Under the pieces are notes generated by a model, which had not been told where the DNA came from, did not search any database, and was given only the letters and a program-made list of their open reading frames with translations. DNA of 64,000 bases, taken from NCBI GenBank assembly GCA_949358305.1, contig OX442321.1, forward strand, positions 3,061,605 through 3,125,604. The letters run 5' to 3'. Every line of letters begins with the position of its first letter. Position 1 is the first letter of the stretch. The translations under genes were made by a program, and so were the position numbers. This stretch comes from Strigamia acuminata. Its lineage: Eukaryota > Arthropoda > Chilopoda > Geophilomorpha > Linotaeniidae. Below are positions 54,445-64,000 of the stretch, one piece after another.

Positions 54445-55075
54445 TGTGGTGATTCGGCATCACCTGAAGAAGTAATTAGTGACGATTATCATGTTATTAA
54501 TTCTCGCCACTAGAGCGCGCTAGAAATACCGACTAGACTGACTAGTCTCGTGTTTCTGCGAACCTGCATAATCAGAAGGATTTGCATACGACGTCATTTC
54601 CGGTTAATATATAACGCCAACGCTTGACCGGAAACGACACTACAGTTTTACCAATTTCAGCAAGAGCACCATCTACCTCACCTTTCAGGCCGTTTCACGG
54701 ATTGATCGAGGACCGGTGCCCGCTGATCATTTTCAACTGTACAACAGCCACATTTATTTAGCGTAGCCAATCTACGCTAAAATAAATATCCAAACGACAT
54801 TCGTTTAATTCGCACGAGAAAGCGAATTCTCGCGTGTTCATAATAACACGTGGAAACAACCCTAGACAACAACCAGACCACGCGTAGGACTAAACAATTG
54901 GATCCGCCATTGTTTAGCGGCAACTCGTATTCGCAGCCGAATCCGAGGACCACCGTAGGAATCACCTTAACCTATATTGTATTAGTAAGCGTGTTTTAAT
55001 AAAGCAGTATTTGAAGTATATTGTATTCCCGAGTGTATTATTTATTATCTTTAACCGCAAAGTCGAATCACGACA
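54445..55075 (+). repeat. 3' LTR of the Gypsy element
   Basis: 631 bp, same ends as the 5' LTR, followed by ATCC. Confidence 0.95.
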
Positions 55076-56265
55076 ATCCATCTAGCGCACTGGAGGACGG
55101 TCAGGCCTTTGGACTCAGCATATGATCGGACTTCTTCATTCGTGGTGGTGGTCTGTAAATTGCTTAAGAGAATGCGTGACGTCGGGCAGTCATTGAGGGG
55201 GATGGCAGCGCGGATAGTGCAGTCATCAACGGTGCCAATATTGGAGCGGGTACGTGTAGGTTGAACGGTGGTCATAGCACGAGGGGCGGTACGAGTAGGT
55301 TGTAGAGTGTTGTTGGCATGTGGGTCCATCACTGGGTCGACAGGAGGAGATTTGCGATATTTAATCACCGGGAGAGGCTGGGCTGCAGACTGTGCGTACG
55401 TCCGCAGGGTCGACTGGGCACAATTGTTGGGGCACTGGGTCCGGAGTTGGTTGCTGTCTGGCGGAGTTGAAATGTGGCGACTGGTGAACAATTGTTGTAG
55501 AGCGACCATTTCGGTGTGAATTTCGGTAACGAAAAGAGTCAATTGTTGGATTATTTTATACACCGGGTCATCTGCGGGTGAAGTGGGCGAGGAAAAATGC
55601 AGCGGATCAACGACGGGCGTGACTGGGGCACTCGCGGAAATGACGGCATCGGCGGCGGCACGAGCCACATCTGTGTCCGCTTCATTAGCGGCGGCCCGAG
55701 CAGCGGTTGATGCGGGCGTTAAGACGTTATTTACAGCGTTATTTTCAGCAATATTGGAAGGATTGACGATACTGGTACTCACAGTGTCCTTAGTGATGAA
55801 GTTGGGGGCATCAGCAATGGTGGTGTGTGAAAAACGATTGATTTGCCGGTGGTTTTGTCGAGTTAGGGTTAGGCGCGTGGTCGGTAAAGTTGGAAATATC
55901 ATCGTTGTCGATGGAATAATCAGTTTGCCAGTCATTGTCACGGTTGAGATCAGCGGATTGTTGCAAAGTAGGTTTAATTACAGTGCTATCTGTACCTGGT
56001 TTTTTTTTTTTTGGCGTCTACGAGATCCAGAATCACGGTCCGCGTGGTCAGCTTCGGAGATGGGCAAGTTATTCAGAATAGAATAAATTTTTTTAGTGTT
56101 TGAGTCAAATTTATTGACCGATGCCTTGCTGGGTGGTTTGTTGGTGATAGTAGAGCCGAAAATCGCAATCATGGAGTCAATATTAGCGAAAATATCCTCA
56201 CGGTTTTGGAGCGACAGAGATAGGCAACCGGTCGCGGCGGCCATCTTGTTTTGAATTTGTTGAAG
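55076..56265 (-). mobile_element. ORF1-type LINE element, 5' part
   Basis: The minus-strand ORF starts at 56,244 (MAAATGCLSLSLQNRED). Its frame is lost at a homopolymer near 56,000-56,013. It resumes as a Thr/Ala-rich then Pro-rich protein and ends with an RRM-like segment (RILLSNLQTTTTNEEVRSYA) at the Gypsy insertion point. Together with 43,016-43,261 the element is only about 1.4 kb: ORF1, a very short 3' end and a simple tail, with no room for a reverse transcriptase. It is a non-autonomous, ORF1-only LINE derivative (HAL1-like in concept). Confidence 0.7.
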
Positions 56266-56444
56266 TTGTTGTAGGAGTAGTAGTTGTTGTAGGAGTAGTA
56301 GTTGTTGTAGGAGTAGTAGTGGTTGTAGGAGTAGTAGTGGTTGTAGGAGTAGTCGTTGTTGTAGTAGTAGTCGTCGTTGTAGCAATAGTAGTAGTAATCT
56401 TAGATGTTGTTGTTTCTTTGTTCTGCTGTTGACCTTTTTGACCA
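56266..56444 (-). pseudogene. Cluster gene, 5' half of interrupted Thr-rich exon
   Basis: Minus strand: an attaatacag acceptor (56,447-56,445) opens an exon reading GQKGQQQNKETTTSKIT, then Thr/Pro repeats that run into the LINE. The same repeats resume at 43,015. Upstream signal-peptide sequence was not found. Confidence 0.55.
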
Positions 56445-56569
56445 CTGTATTAATATAATGTGAATGAATTATGAATAATCTGCTCCTACTATGTTGGTGG
56501 CAAATTCAAACATACAAATTCTTTGTGTGCACAAAAAACCTGCAACCAAAAATGTATTGCATACAAGTA

Positions 56570-57310
56570 AATACCGTATATAAAAAAATATTTTGACCCG
56601 CGCGGTATTACAGGCCCGCGGGCTATTAGAGGCCCGCGGACTATTTACACCAAGCATCGGCCGACTGGCCGATGCTAGGTTTTTTTAACGTATCGGCAAC
56701 GAAAATCACCTAAAAAGGTGACAATTAAGACGATTTCCATACGTTTCGATAATTTTCTGCCGAAACGTATGCAAAACGTGTCATTTGTGATCCTTTTTTG
56801 GCACATTTCGGGCCTCCAATTCTGTACCCGCGCGCAATTCGAGGCCCGCGCGTTATTGACAAAAATAAAATTTGCCCCGCGCGCAATTCGAGGCCCGCGT
56901 AGTAATCGATAATATACGGTAGGTATTTTCTTCTACTTCTGGGTACACACGAAAAATTGTTGCTTCAAGTTGGCTCCAAGATGCAGAGTACCGTACTTTA
57001 TCAATTAAGAGCCACGACTCTTGTTCAAAACTGCCATTATTGTCAGCAATTATAATTTCTGTTTTTCGTTTGTTACATTTGTATAATGTAACAAACGAAG
57101 TCTGCACGTCACGAACAAAGCGTATTTCATCGTTCGTGAGGTTTAATACAAACACATTACCGTACTTTTGCAAAAATACGCTATTCTTGGTGTCTCAGCC
57201 GCGGCTACTATTCGAGGGCGGCTACAATTAGAGGGCGGCTACAATTAGAGGGCAGCTACAATTAGAGGGCGGCTACAATTCGAGGGCAACTCTTAATCGG
57301 TAAAATACGC
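56570..57310. mobile_element. Repeat with GC-rich sub-terminal motifs
   Basis: The left part repeats aggcccgcggr/attcgaggcccgcg and the right part repeats gagggcggctacaattag four to five times. Related motifs are at 13,265-13,345. Between them the minus strand has an open stretch (57,173-56,853, about 106 codons, motif TNDEIRFVRDVQTSFVTLY) of unknown family. Clustered sub-terminal repeats suggest a DNA transposon, but I could not fix the ends. Confidence 0.4.
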
Positions 57311-57859
57311 TATGTTAACCCATTCTGCTTGTGACTGGATGCATTTAATCTGCACTGGTAGCCTCAAATGATGTACACCTCCTTGCCAAAAAAATGGCAA
57401 CCTCTATTTTATTTCTGTCTTTCCATTTTCTAATTGGAAATTTAAGACAAACATACAAATTTATAAACTTTGCTTTTGGTATATAAAACTACAATCATAA
57501 TTTTAAATTTAGGGCCCTCAAAGTCACACTGTGCCTAGTGGCCTCAAATGGTATATGCATGCCATTGAGGCTGAGTGGTTTTTAATTAGACGGATTATCC
57601 GCTGTAGCGGCTCGCTTGGGCTGGCTACCAGTACAGATATACACATTTCATCGCTTTAACACATTCTTACCCATGATATAAATAAAAATTGTAATTGACA
57701 AAAACCCTGCAAAGAAAAAAAAGTTTATTATGACTAAGAAAATAAAAAATTAATTTTAATCAGTTAGCATAATAGCACTGTACCATCAGTACCATTAATT
57801 TATTTACGGGTTAAAAATTCTGGAAACATACAGATCCCCCACAGCTGATTTCTGGCCTA

Positions 57860-58250
57860 TACTCTGTCTCATCATCTCCGTCTGAGTGGCCATTTTCCAT
57901 TGACCGAGACTCATTACTCCTAACTGTAGACTGTGTGCTACCAGCAGGAAAAGTAGTTTAGTTTAGTTTTTAATAATTGAAATGATGTAATGTTATTTTT
58001 ATTTTATAAGAAAATGTTTTTTTCAATTCATGAAGTAAAGATAAATGATGTTTTTATTTCAATATTCATTTTTCTTAAGTTTATTGCTTGTTTTGTTAGG
58101 ATAGCAAACAATTTTCTAACAAAAGGTAATCGATTACAATGTCTATACGTTGTAATGCAATTCTGGTGTTTGGGTCTATTTTTTGGATCACTACACAAGT
58201 GAAATGGCTCGACCAATGAAAAATAGGCCACTCTTATGGCGAGACAGAGT
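57860..58250. mobile_element. MITE-like TIR element, copy 2 in block X
   Basis: Same ends (tactctgtctca ... gcgagacagagt) as 327-715; it was present before the duplication. Confidence 0.7.
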
Positions 58251-58582
58251 CCACCTGCGACCCTTTTGCACCCAAGAAATTCTCTTGGGACCCCTGCTGT
58301 AAATTAGACAAAAGTTAAAATATTTTTGACTTTTCTATTAAAATAATCATCTAAATCTTTCCGAATCCCAACCGAATCCCATCCGAATCGTACAAATGGA
58401 ATCTCTGACATGCAGATTGTGATTGTTGTATCCCCTGGATGATCCGCTGTGGTAATTACCAGCTAAAATAGATTATTTTAAATTAGCTGCAATATATACT
58501 TGCTTGTAATTGGACTGACCGGTCCTGCAAAAAAGTTCAAATGTTAGTAAGTAGTAGAAAATGTTTAACTCCGAGGAAAATT

Positions 58583-58894
58583 TTACCACCACGTCGTGCT
58601 AGATAAATAATACACACAACATTTTATTTTGTTTACGCCGAATGGACAACAAAAGCTAATCGTGCCGTAGCATTGATCATCGAAACTACAACTTGTGCAA
58701 GAAAGACCTGGATTACTGTTACGAGGACAATCTAATTAAAAAGATAACACAAACTAATCAAACACTTTATAATTTAATAGAAGAAATAAATTCTACTGAC
58801 CGATTGTGTCAGCAGTCCAGTGAAAGAATGCATGAACGTGCAAGATGACAAGAAAATTCAAACAAACAAGAATGAGTAAAATATTAACTTTCAT
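58583..58894 (-). CDS. Small secreted WAP-like protein (2 exons), paralogue of 1036-1344
   Basis: Exon 1 58,894-58,801 (signal MKVNILLILVCLNFLVILHV), donor GTCAGT; exon 2 58,731-58,583. The phase-1 join gives 80 residues. Motifs TSCSFDDQC and SFCCPFG are conserved with the copy at 1036, and the two proteins differ by substitutions plus in-frame length change, which suggests both are under constraint. The leader keeps the 10-codon uORF (ATG 58,923, stop overlapping the main ATG), and the acceptor before it is intact. There is no Thr-rich region. Confidence 0.72.
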
Positions 58895-59079
58895 TTTGAA
58901 TGACTGTTCCGTACACTTTGCATCCTCAATGCATTTCTGTAATAAGAGAAATTAAAATTCATCAAATATGGTGTTACAAGAAAGATTAATATATCAAATA
59001 TCTCATGAATGAACTAGAATAACAAAAAGAAAAATATTTGTATTGTTCATTGAATAATAAACAATCGTCTTTCACCAGA

Positions 59080-60230
59080 TTATTGTGCCTTTATCAAATG
59101 CACACAAAAGGATAGTAAAATATCAATTAAGCATGCATTAAACATAGCATTTATATAGTTTATAAAAAACGGCCAAAATAGCATGCAAAAACGTGCCTTA
59201 TACCTTGTTCGCACCCAAATTTTAAATCTAGTTCTGGTTGTTGGTGGGAACGCATCTAGCCCATGTGAGACCATGTGCTCTAAATCATCAAAAATATAAC
59301 CAATTTTCATTTCTAATGTCTGGTATGCTTCCAATTCGTTCTAATAACTATAATGAACCTATTTGCCATTGAATTAACTAAATATTTTAGATTATTCGGT
59401 GTTGTCTTTAGCATGGGTAGGTGCATTATTTGGTGAAATTCAAACATTGGAACATTAATTTCATCTCTAAATGGAAGAAGAGTAGTATATTGCTTCAGAA
59501 AGTGGTGAAACAAATGCAGAATTTGGTGTAACAAATGCAAGAATTGGCATTTCATTCAGGGAATTTTACCCCAAATAATCAATTATGCACCAACACATAT
59601 CTGGCTAAAAAAGTAAAAAGGATACATTTTTTTTGGATGGACCTGATGGCGTTCTACACTATTGGTATGATTTTCACCCATCACCACATCTATTTTTTGC
59701 TTGTGGGTGAATAATGATTTGGGATGAAATTGCCCTGAATAAAATGTCAAATCTTGCAGTTGATACGCCAAATTCTGCATTTGTTTCACCACTTTCTGAA
59801 GCAATATGCTACTCTTCTTCCATTTAGAGATGAAATTAATGTTCCAATGTTTGAATTTCACCAAATAATGCACCTACCCATGCTAAAGACAACACCGAAT
59901 AATCTAAAATATTTAGTTAATTCAATGGCAAATAGGTTCATTATAGTTATTAGAACGAATTGGAAGCATACCAGACATTAGAAATGAAAATTGGTTATAT
60001 TTTTGATGATTTACAGCACATGGTCTCAAACTTTTTTCCAGCATAAATGACATTTTTTGAACAATTTTTTTTATTTCTTAAATTTGATTCGAGTTATTGT
60101 CTTATAATTTTAAACAATGCTTTATTGTCATGATATAAACCTGTAAATAAATTTTCAAGCCAAAATTTGACTTGCAACCAAGAAACCTGTAGTGGTCTCA
60201 AACTTTTTTCCACCAGTGTACGTATTACTC
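59080..60230. mobile_element. Tc1-derived foldback element
   Basis: Two arms (about 59,268-59,530 and 59,770-60,025) are near-perfect inverts around about 240 bp. Each arm encodes the tail of a Tc1-type transposase: the wording NSMANRFIIVIRTNWKHTRH matches the family's usual last residues in pattern. The right margin ends ggtctcaaacttttttccac-cagtg, typical of a mariner/Tc1 TIR. The catalytic part is missing. Confidence 0.6.
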
Positions 60231-60290
60231 TCTCATGACAGAGCATATTTCATCAATTTTAATTTCTCTTATTACAGAAATGGATTCAGG

Positions 60291-60323
60291 ATGCAAAATG
60301 TACGGAACAGTCATTCAAAATGA
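60291..60323 (+). promoter_or_regulatory. uORF overlapping the main start (ATGA), in a pseudogene
   Basis: MQNVRNSHSK; acceptor TTATTACAG ends at 60,276. Confidence 0.7.
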
Positions 60324-60640
60324 AAATTAATGTTTTAATCATTTTTATTTGTTTGATTTTTCTAAAGGTCTTGCACGTCGCCACCAACAGGAGGAACATG
60401 TGGATGTCCATGCCCTATATGCCCAACATGTCCTTGTGACGTTTGTTGGAAATGTTGGCTTTGTTTAGCTTGTTGCCCTAAATGTCCTACATGTCCACCT
60501 CAATGTACTTCTCCATTACCTTGCTTAATATCGTATTTAAATGACAATATTGGTACCTTTCCCACTACAACTACAACTACAACAACTCCGACTACAACTA
60601 CAACAACTTCGACTGCTGGTGTAGCGTGCCTTCGCGGCAC
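60320..60640 (+). pseudogene. Cys-Pro-type cluster gene, frameshifted
   Basis: The signal peptide (MKINVLIIFICLIFL) is followed, after loss of about 60 bp relative to the 22,529 gene, by Cys-Pro text in the wrong frame. It runs into Thr-rich codons and then into a dispersed repeat at about 60,640. The WAP exon is missing. Confidence 0.75.
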
Positions 60641-60795
60641 TTCAAACACATGGGTAGATGGGATACTCCGACCCCTAGACAACGGATTAAAGGCCAACAA
60701 CCAACAATCTGGAGTCCCTGTTTAATTATTTACGTGAGTATGCGTCCCAAACCATGGTAACCAGTCCCCAGGCAACCATGGCAAAGACCATAACA
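60640..60795. repeat. Dispersed repeat R3
   Basis: It matches 15,003-15,130 inverted and 26,690-26,770 in part; it shares the ccatggtaacc box. Confidence 0.5.
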
Positions 60796-60844
60796 GTCAT
60801 ATAGTGCTGATTAATCCTTTACAAAACATTTTTTAACTCTCTGA

Positions 60845-61500
60845 TCTCATTTTCCAACATTTCTAATTTCTTGACCAACCGCACACAAAAGCCGTTTGAT
60901 ATCGGCATAAAATGCGATACAACATGCAGGTTTTAACCTTCCCATAGCCAAGCCTGGCTACCACACGTTGCTAGCTGTGGTCGGTCAAATCGGCGTTCTT
61001 TTAAAATACTTCTGCGCATGTGCAGAATCTTATTTCTCCAGGTGCAATCGCATTTTTCCTGGCCTCAGCACGTGTTTTAATGTGCTCAAACCAGAAAAAA
61101 TGCGATTGCACCTGGAAAATTAAGATTGTGCACATGCGCAGAATTGTTTCAATATACCGCCTAGTGCTAAAAAATGGCAAAACAGTGTACGGCACTCACG
61201 TAATGGTGTTTATGTTGTAAATATTATTCTTATTATTAGTTTAACTTATTCCTAATCGAAATAATATTAGAACTTAGTTATTATAAATTTAGAAAAAATA
61301 TTTTTGGAGGAATTAAAACTGGTCCCCTAAATTAATTTTCAGGAAAAAAAGAGTTACAGCTATTTTACTACTTTTTTTATTTTTCTGACCCACCACCGGA
61401 AGGTTAAGAGCATGCACTTTTTTAAGAACAAGACATTTTTTCACAGCAAACACAAACAACGGTCGATACTAAACCAAGTTCAAATATCATTTGTGATGCA
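60845..61500 (-). pseudogene. Divergent cysteine-rich exon, split by an insertion
   Basis: The two pieces (about 61,495-61,415 with CCEKMSCS; 60,930-60,845 with ADIKRLLCAVGQEIRN) match the intact 51-codon ORF at 26,820-26,975. The first piece has a stop after MSCS and the second is separated by the element at 60,935. Confidence 0.55.
60935..61408. mobile_element. Small TIR element with internal hairpin
   Basis: Ends ggttttaaccttcc and ggaaggttaagag are inverted, with catgca on both sides. Inside, 61,011-61,144 forms a long hairpin (tctgcgcatgtgcagaatct ... and complement, arms about 55 bp). There is no coding sequence. Confidence 0.55.
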
Positions 61501-61969
61501 AATAAAAAATATTATAATTTTAAACTAAATCAATTGTAGCATTCATTTCACTCATGAATAATTTATTAACAGGTATCAAAGTAACGAAACAACGAATAAT
61601 CTGGTTATTGTTTTTATTATTATTAAGTTGTATTTATGATTTAATCTAGTGTATTGTTCTGACACCAGAGTGTGCAAATGTATAATCTATTTTTAGACCT
61701 GAGAAGATGTGACAACTTCCTGTTAATTAAAAATTCAGTATGTTCTTGTGTTATTTGAAGTGATAAGAAGTGTTTTATTTCAAGCCAGATTTGTGATGAT
61801 TTTGCAACTTTTTGTGTAACGGTTATGAATCAAAAAACAATAAAAATATTTTCTTTTAGTCATTTTTATTTTATTCATGAGATATGATATTTTACTCTTT
61901 CTTGTAACAACATCAATTTTAATTGGTCTGATCAATTTTAATTTCTCTTATTACAGAAATGGATTGAGG

Positions 61970-62002
61970 ATGCAAACTGTACAGGAAATTCATTCAAAAT
62001 GA
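61970..62002 (+). promoter_or_regulatory. uORF overlapping the main start (ATGA)
   Basis: MQTVQEIHSK; the sequence changed but the length and overlap are kept. The acceptor TTATTACAG ends at 61,956. Confidence 0.75.
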
Positions 62003-62685
62003 AAGTCAATGTTTTAATCATTCTTGCTTGTTTGAATTTTCTTGTGGTCTTGCAGGTACCTACAGCAACAACAACAACACCATGTGAAATAACACCAGAG
62101 AACTTGATAAAAATAGGTGGTTTTATAGGTGATTTGCTAGGTGATTTGCTAAGTCAATGGTTTGGTCAATTGGCAGAAATAGAAAATGGATTTTTAAATC
62201 AATTGCTGTGTCAATTGGCTGCTAAAATAATTGAATGGATAGAAACAACAACAACAACTCCCACTACAACTATAACTACAAAAACTCCCACTACAACTAC
62301 AACAACTCCTACTACAACTACAACAACTCCCACTACAACTACAACAACTCACACTACAGCTACAACAACTCCTCAACCAGGTGAGTTGATAATTGCTACA
62401 AGCTGTGAACTTGGGGTCGTTCTAGTTCCTTCAATAATTGATCACACCTATTAGAAAATAGGTTGACTACCCTCCTAAAAGAAATCATTACTAATTTTGC
62501 AATAATTTAAAAGTTATTAATTTCATTTTGTATTTTTTTTTTTAGTTACAAAACGAGGTTCTTGTCCTGTAATAGCCTGGGGTGCTCCAGGATGTTCCTG
62601 TGTTCATGATTCTCAATGTCCTGGCGCCCAAAAATGTTGTCGTGCAAGTAATACTGGAAATTTGTGCTGTTTCGGTGTATCATAA
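61999..62685 (+). CDS. Secreted amphipathic-domain / Thr-rich / WAP-like protein (2 exons)
   Basis: Exon 1 (61,999-62,380) and exon 2 (62,546-62,685) join in phase 1 to 173 residues. C29 and C71 keep the 42-residue spacing of C28 and C70 in the sister genes, although the helix text has diverged (IGDLLGDLLSQWFGQL). About 45 Thr/Pro residues follow. The WAP module reads VTKRGSCPVIAWG to NLCCFGVS. The acceptor tract has lengthened to a run of about 12 T. Spacing conserved over substituted residues argues for a folded, disulfide-linked domain. Block Y neighbour of the 38,533 gene. Confidence 0.82.
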
Positions 62686-62725
62686 TGGCTAAAAAATATA
62701 CATTACAATCATCTCGTGTATCATT

Positions 62726-63285
62726 TACCATGTTTACATGTACTCAGTTTTCTAGAATTTAGCTCTACGAATTAGTCTTTGTTTTCTTAACCCTTGGAGG
62801 CATAAGGCTATACGGATTTATGGACAAGCTGTTTCTTCAATAGGAAATTTTTTTTCCTATATATTTTTTTTCGCTGAAAATTTGTGTTTTTGTTTATATG
62901 GCGTCAGACTTTGACTCATATGAAATTTGAATGTATTAGTCGTTTATTTAATTATTTATTCTGAATTGAAATTTTCTGCCCCTTAAAGCTCCAGCATAAT
63001 TTTTTAGCTGGCTTTGCTGCTTCAGTAAAGTGAATGCACACTGGTAGTGTTTAAAACCACCACCAGATGGTTAAAACTTCATTATTATTGCCTTAACGTA
63101 TTGCGCTTTGACCAATGGACCTGAAAATTGTCCATGAATCCGTAACGCCTTATACCAAAACGGCACATTTTACCCTCGTGCCTCCAACGGTTAAAAACTG
63201 GTTTGTTTACATGATCAGTTTTCCAGAAAAGTATAATTCGGATTTTCAGTTTTCTAGATAACCGAGTACACGTAAACATGGTAAT
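62726..63285. mobile_element. TIR element, block Y copy 2
   Basis: Ends ttaccatgtttacatgtact and accgagtacacgtaaacatgg; the interior differs from 39,272-39,760, so either two insertions occurred at one site or the interior was replaced. Confidence 0.5.
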
Positions 63286-63691
63286 TGAAATCTCAAGCTA
63301 ATAAAGTAAATGACACAAGTTACCTGCGCTTTATATTTCCATTTACTTTTCCCATTGATGGCTAATCAAAATTTTATTTTGTATGCATTATTGTTTTGAA
63401 CAATCACCATGAACAAATCAAGAAAAAAAAATTTATAATAAAAAAATCAAAATTTATACATAAACATCAAACAGGCGTGCAAACAGAAACACTAATCACT
63501 GTTTTATTCAATAACAAAAGTACAAAAACACTTGTTTACGCCTCAAAGAGAAATATTTGTAAATAAACAAAACGGCGTAAAAGAAAATCCTCAATCTGAC
63601 ATTTCGTACCGTCAAAAATAAATTAAATAAGTTATTATATAAACACTGAGAACTTTCACTTCCTACAAAGAGCGTCATTGTTTGTTCCCAA

Positions 63692-63885
63692 TCACTCGGA
63701 TCCTAGATCCAGATCATCTAAATCCATGACGTCATCCTTGTATTCACTCAAACCGACCGAAACTCGCGAGACGCTTCTTTTCAGCTCGTCGTGGCATGAT
63801 TTCATCAATGGATTTTCTTTCAGATTTAATTCACCGATCGGAGCTTTCGTCAACTGTGAATTGTTCAGTCGAGCAACGTCAACAT
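63692..63885 (-). CDS. Last exon of the acidic-tailed protein, copy 2
   Basis: About 64 codons ending YKDDVMDLDDLDLGSE and TGA at 63,692. Two 3-bp insertions relative to 40,146-40,333 keep the frame (for example SCHDELK against SCHELK). The rest of the gene would lie beyond the window. Confidence 0.55.
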
Positions 63886-64000
63886 CTTTCAACAAAAAAA
63901 TAAAATATAAAAAATCGCCTTAGTCGCTGCTGCCACCTGCATGCAATTCGGGGCAACGCCATTGCGAAGTATAGTCGAGCCCCGTTATAACGAATCGCAA

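Larger units (their letters stand above)
43262..55075 (+). mobile_element. Young, intact-looking Ty3/Gypsy element with a third spliced ORF
   Basis: Two 631-bp LTRs (43,262-43,892 and 54,445-55,075) differ, on reading, at one position (G 43,597, A 54,780). It is flanked by a 4-bp ATCC duplication (43,258-43,261 and 55,076-55,079). Primer site, gag, pol, a third ORF and a purine tract are all in order and none of the ORFs is broken. It interrupts the LINE ORF1 element and restores a continuous LINE frame if removed, confirming the nesting. The near-identical LTRs imply recent insertion, and the element may be competent. Confidence 0.95.
57515..59100. repeat. Segmental duplication block X, copy 2
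   Basis: Collinear with 1-1500, including the MITE (57,860-58,250) and the minus-strand WAP-like gene. Confidence 0.85.
61440..63960. repeat. Segmental duplication block Y, copy 2
   Basis: Collinear with 38,240-40,380: promoter region, Thr/WAP gene, TIR element, minus-strand acidic-tail exon. About 225 bp at 61,620-61,840 is extra here. Confidence 0.8.

Overview
This is eukaryotic, almost certainly invertebrate-animal, genomic DNA. It is AT-rich, has GT-AG introns, and holds several families of retroelements and TIR elements. It also carries a cluster of small secreted proteins with WAP-like (whey acidic protein, four-disulfide) cysteine domains. Nothing bacterial or phage-like is visible: no operons, Shine-Dalgarno sites or long intronless host genes. 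I cannot name the species.

Layout. 1-2.7 kb: half of a segmental duplication (mate at 57.5-59.1 kb) with one small WAP-like gene on the minus strand, a pseudogene scrap and a solo LTR. 3.18-13.26 kb: a complete but essentially non-coding LTR retroelement with 1.7-kb LTRs, a tRNA-Gln primer site and a 13-copy internal tandem array. 14-28 kb: five intact plus-strand secreted-protein genes and one pseudogene. 28.8-34.8 kb: a decayed Ty3/Gypsy-type element on the minus strand with a tRNA-Lys primer site, sitting inside a pseudogene. 35.6-39.2 kb: two more cluster genes. 40.1-40.3 kb: the last exon of an unrelated minus-strand gene. 40.75-41.81 kb: a GC-rich 12-bp minisatellite. 42.1-56.4 kb: a minus-strand cluster member broken by a LINE ORF1-type element, which is itself broken by a young, intact-looking Ty3/Gypsy element (43,262-55,075). 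57.5-64 kb: duplicate blocks carrying further cluster members, a Tc1-derived foldback and a second copy of the 40.1-kb exon.

The host genes share a plan: signal peptide, then a variable middle, then a WAP-like module of eight cysteines. The middle is either a roughly 55-residue two-cysteine amphipathic domain, a 17-cysteine Cys-Pro domain, or only a short spacer. A Thr/Pro mucin-like stretch usually links it to the WAP-like module. In the Thr-rich genes and the gene at 18.9 kb the WAP module lies on its own exon behind a phase-1 intron, which makes it easy to swap. The gene at 35.6 kb appears to have done this, carrying the terminal exon type of the gene at 16.6 kb. Six members share a 10-codon upstream ORF whose stop overlaps the main start codon (ATGA), just behind a strong splice acceptor. 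The likely role is secreted mucus, matrix or defence protein; that is inference from architecture.

The young Gypsy element shows a textbook -1 frameshift site between gag and pol and a third, spliced ORF in the position of env that does not look like an envelope protein.
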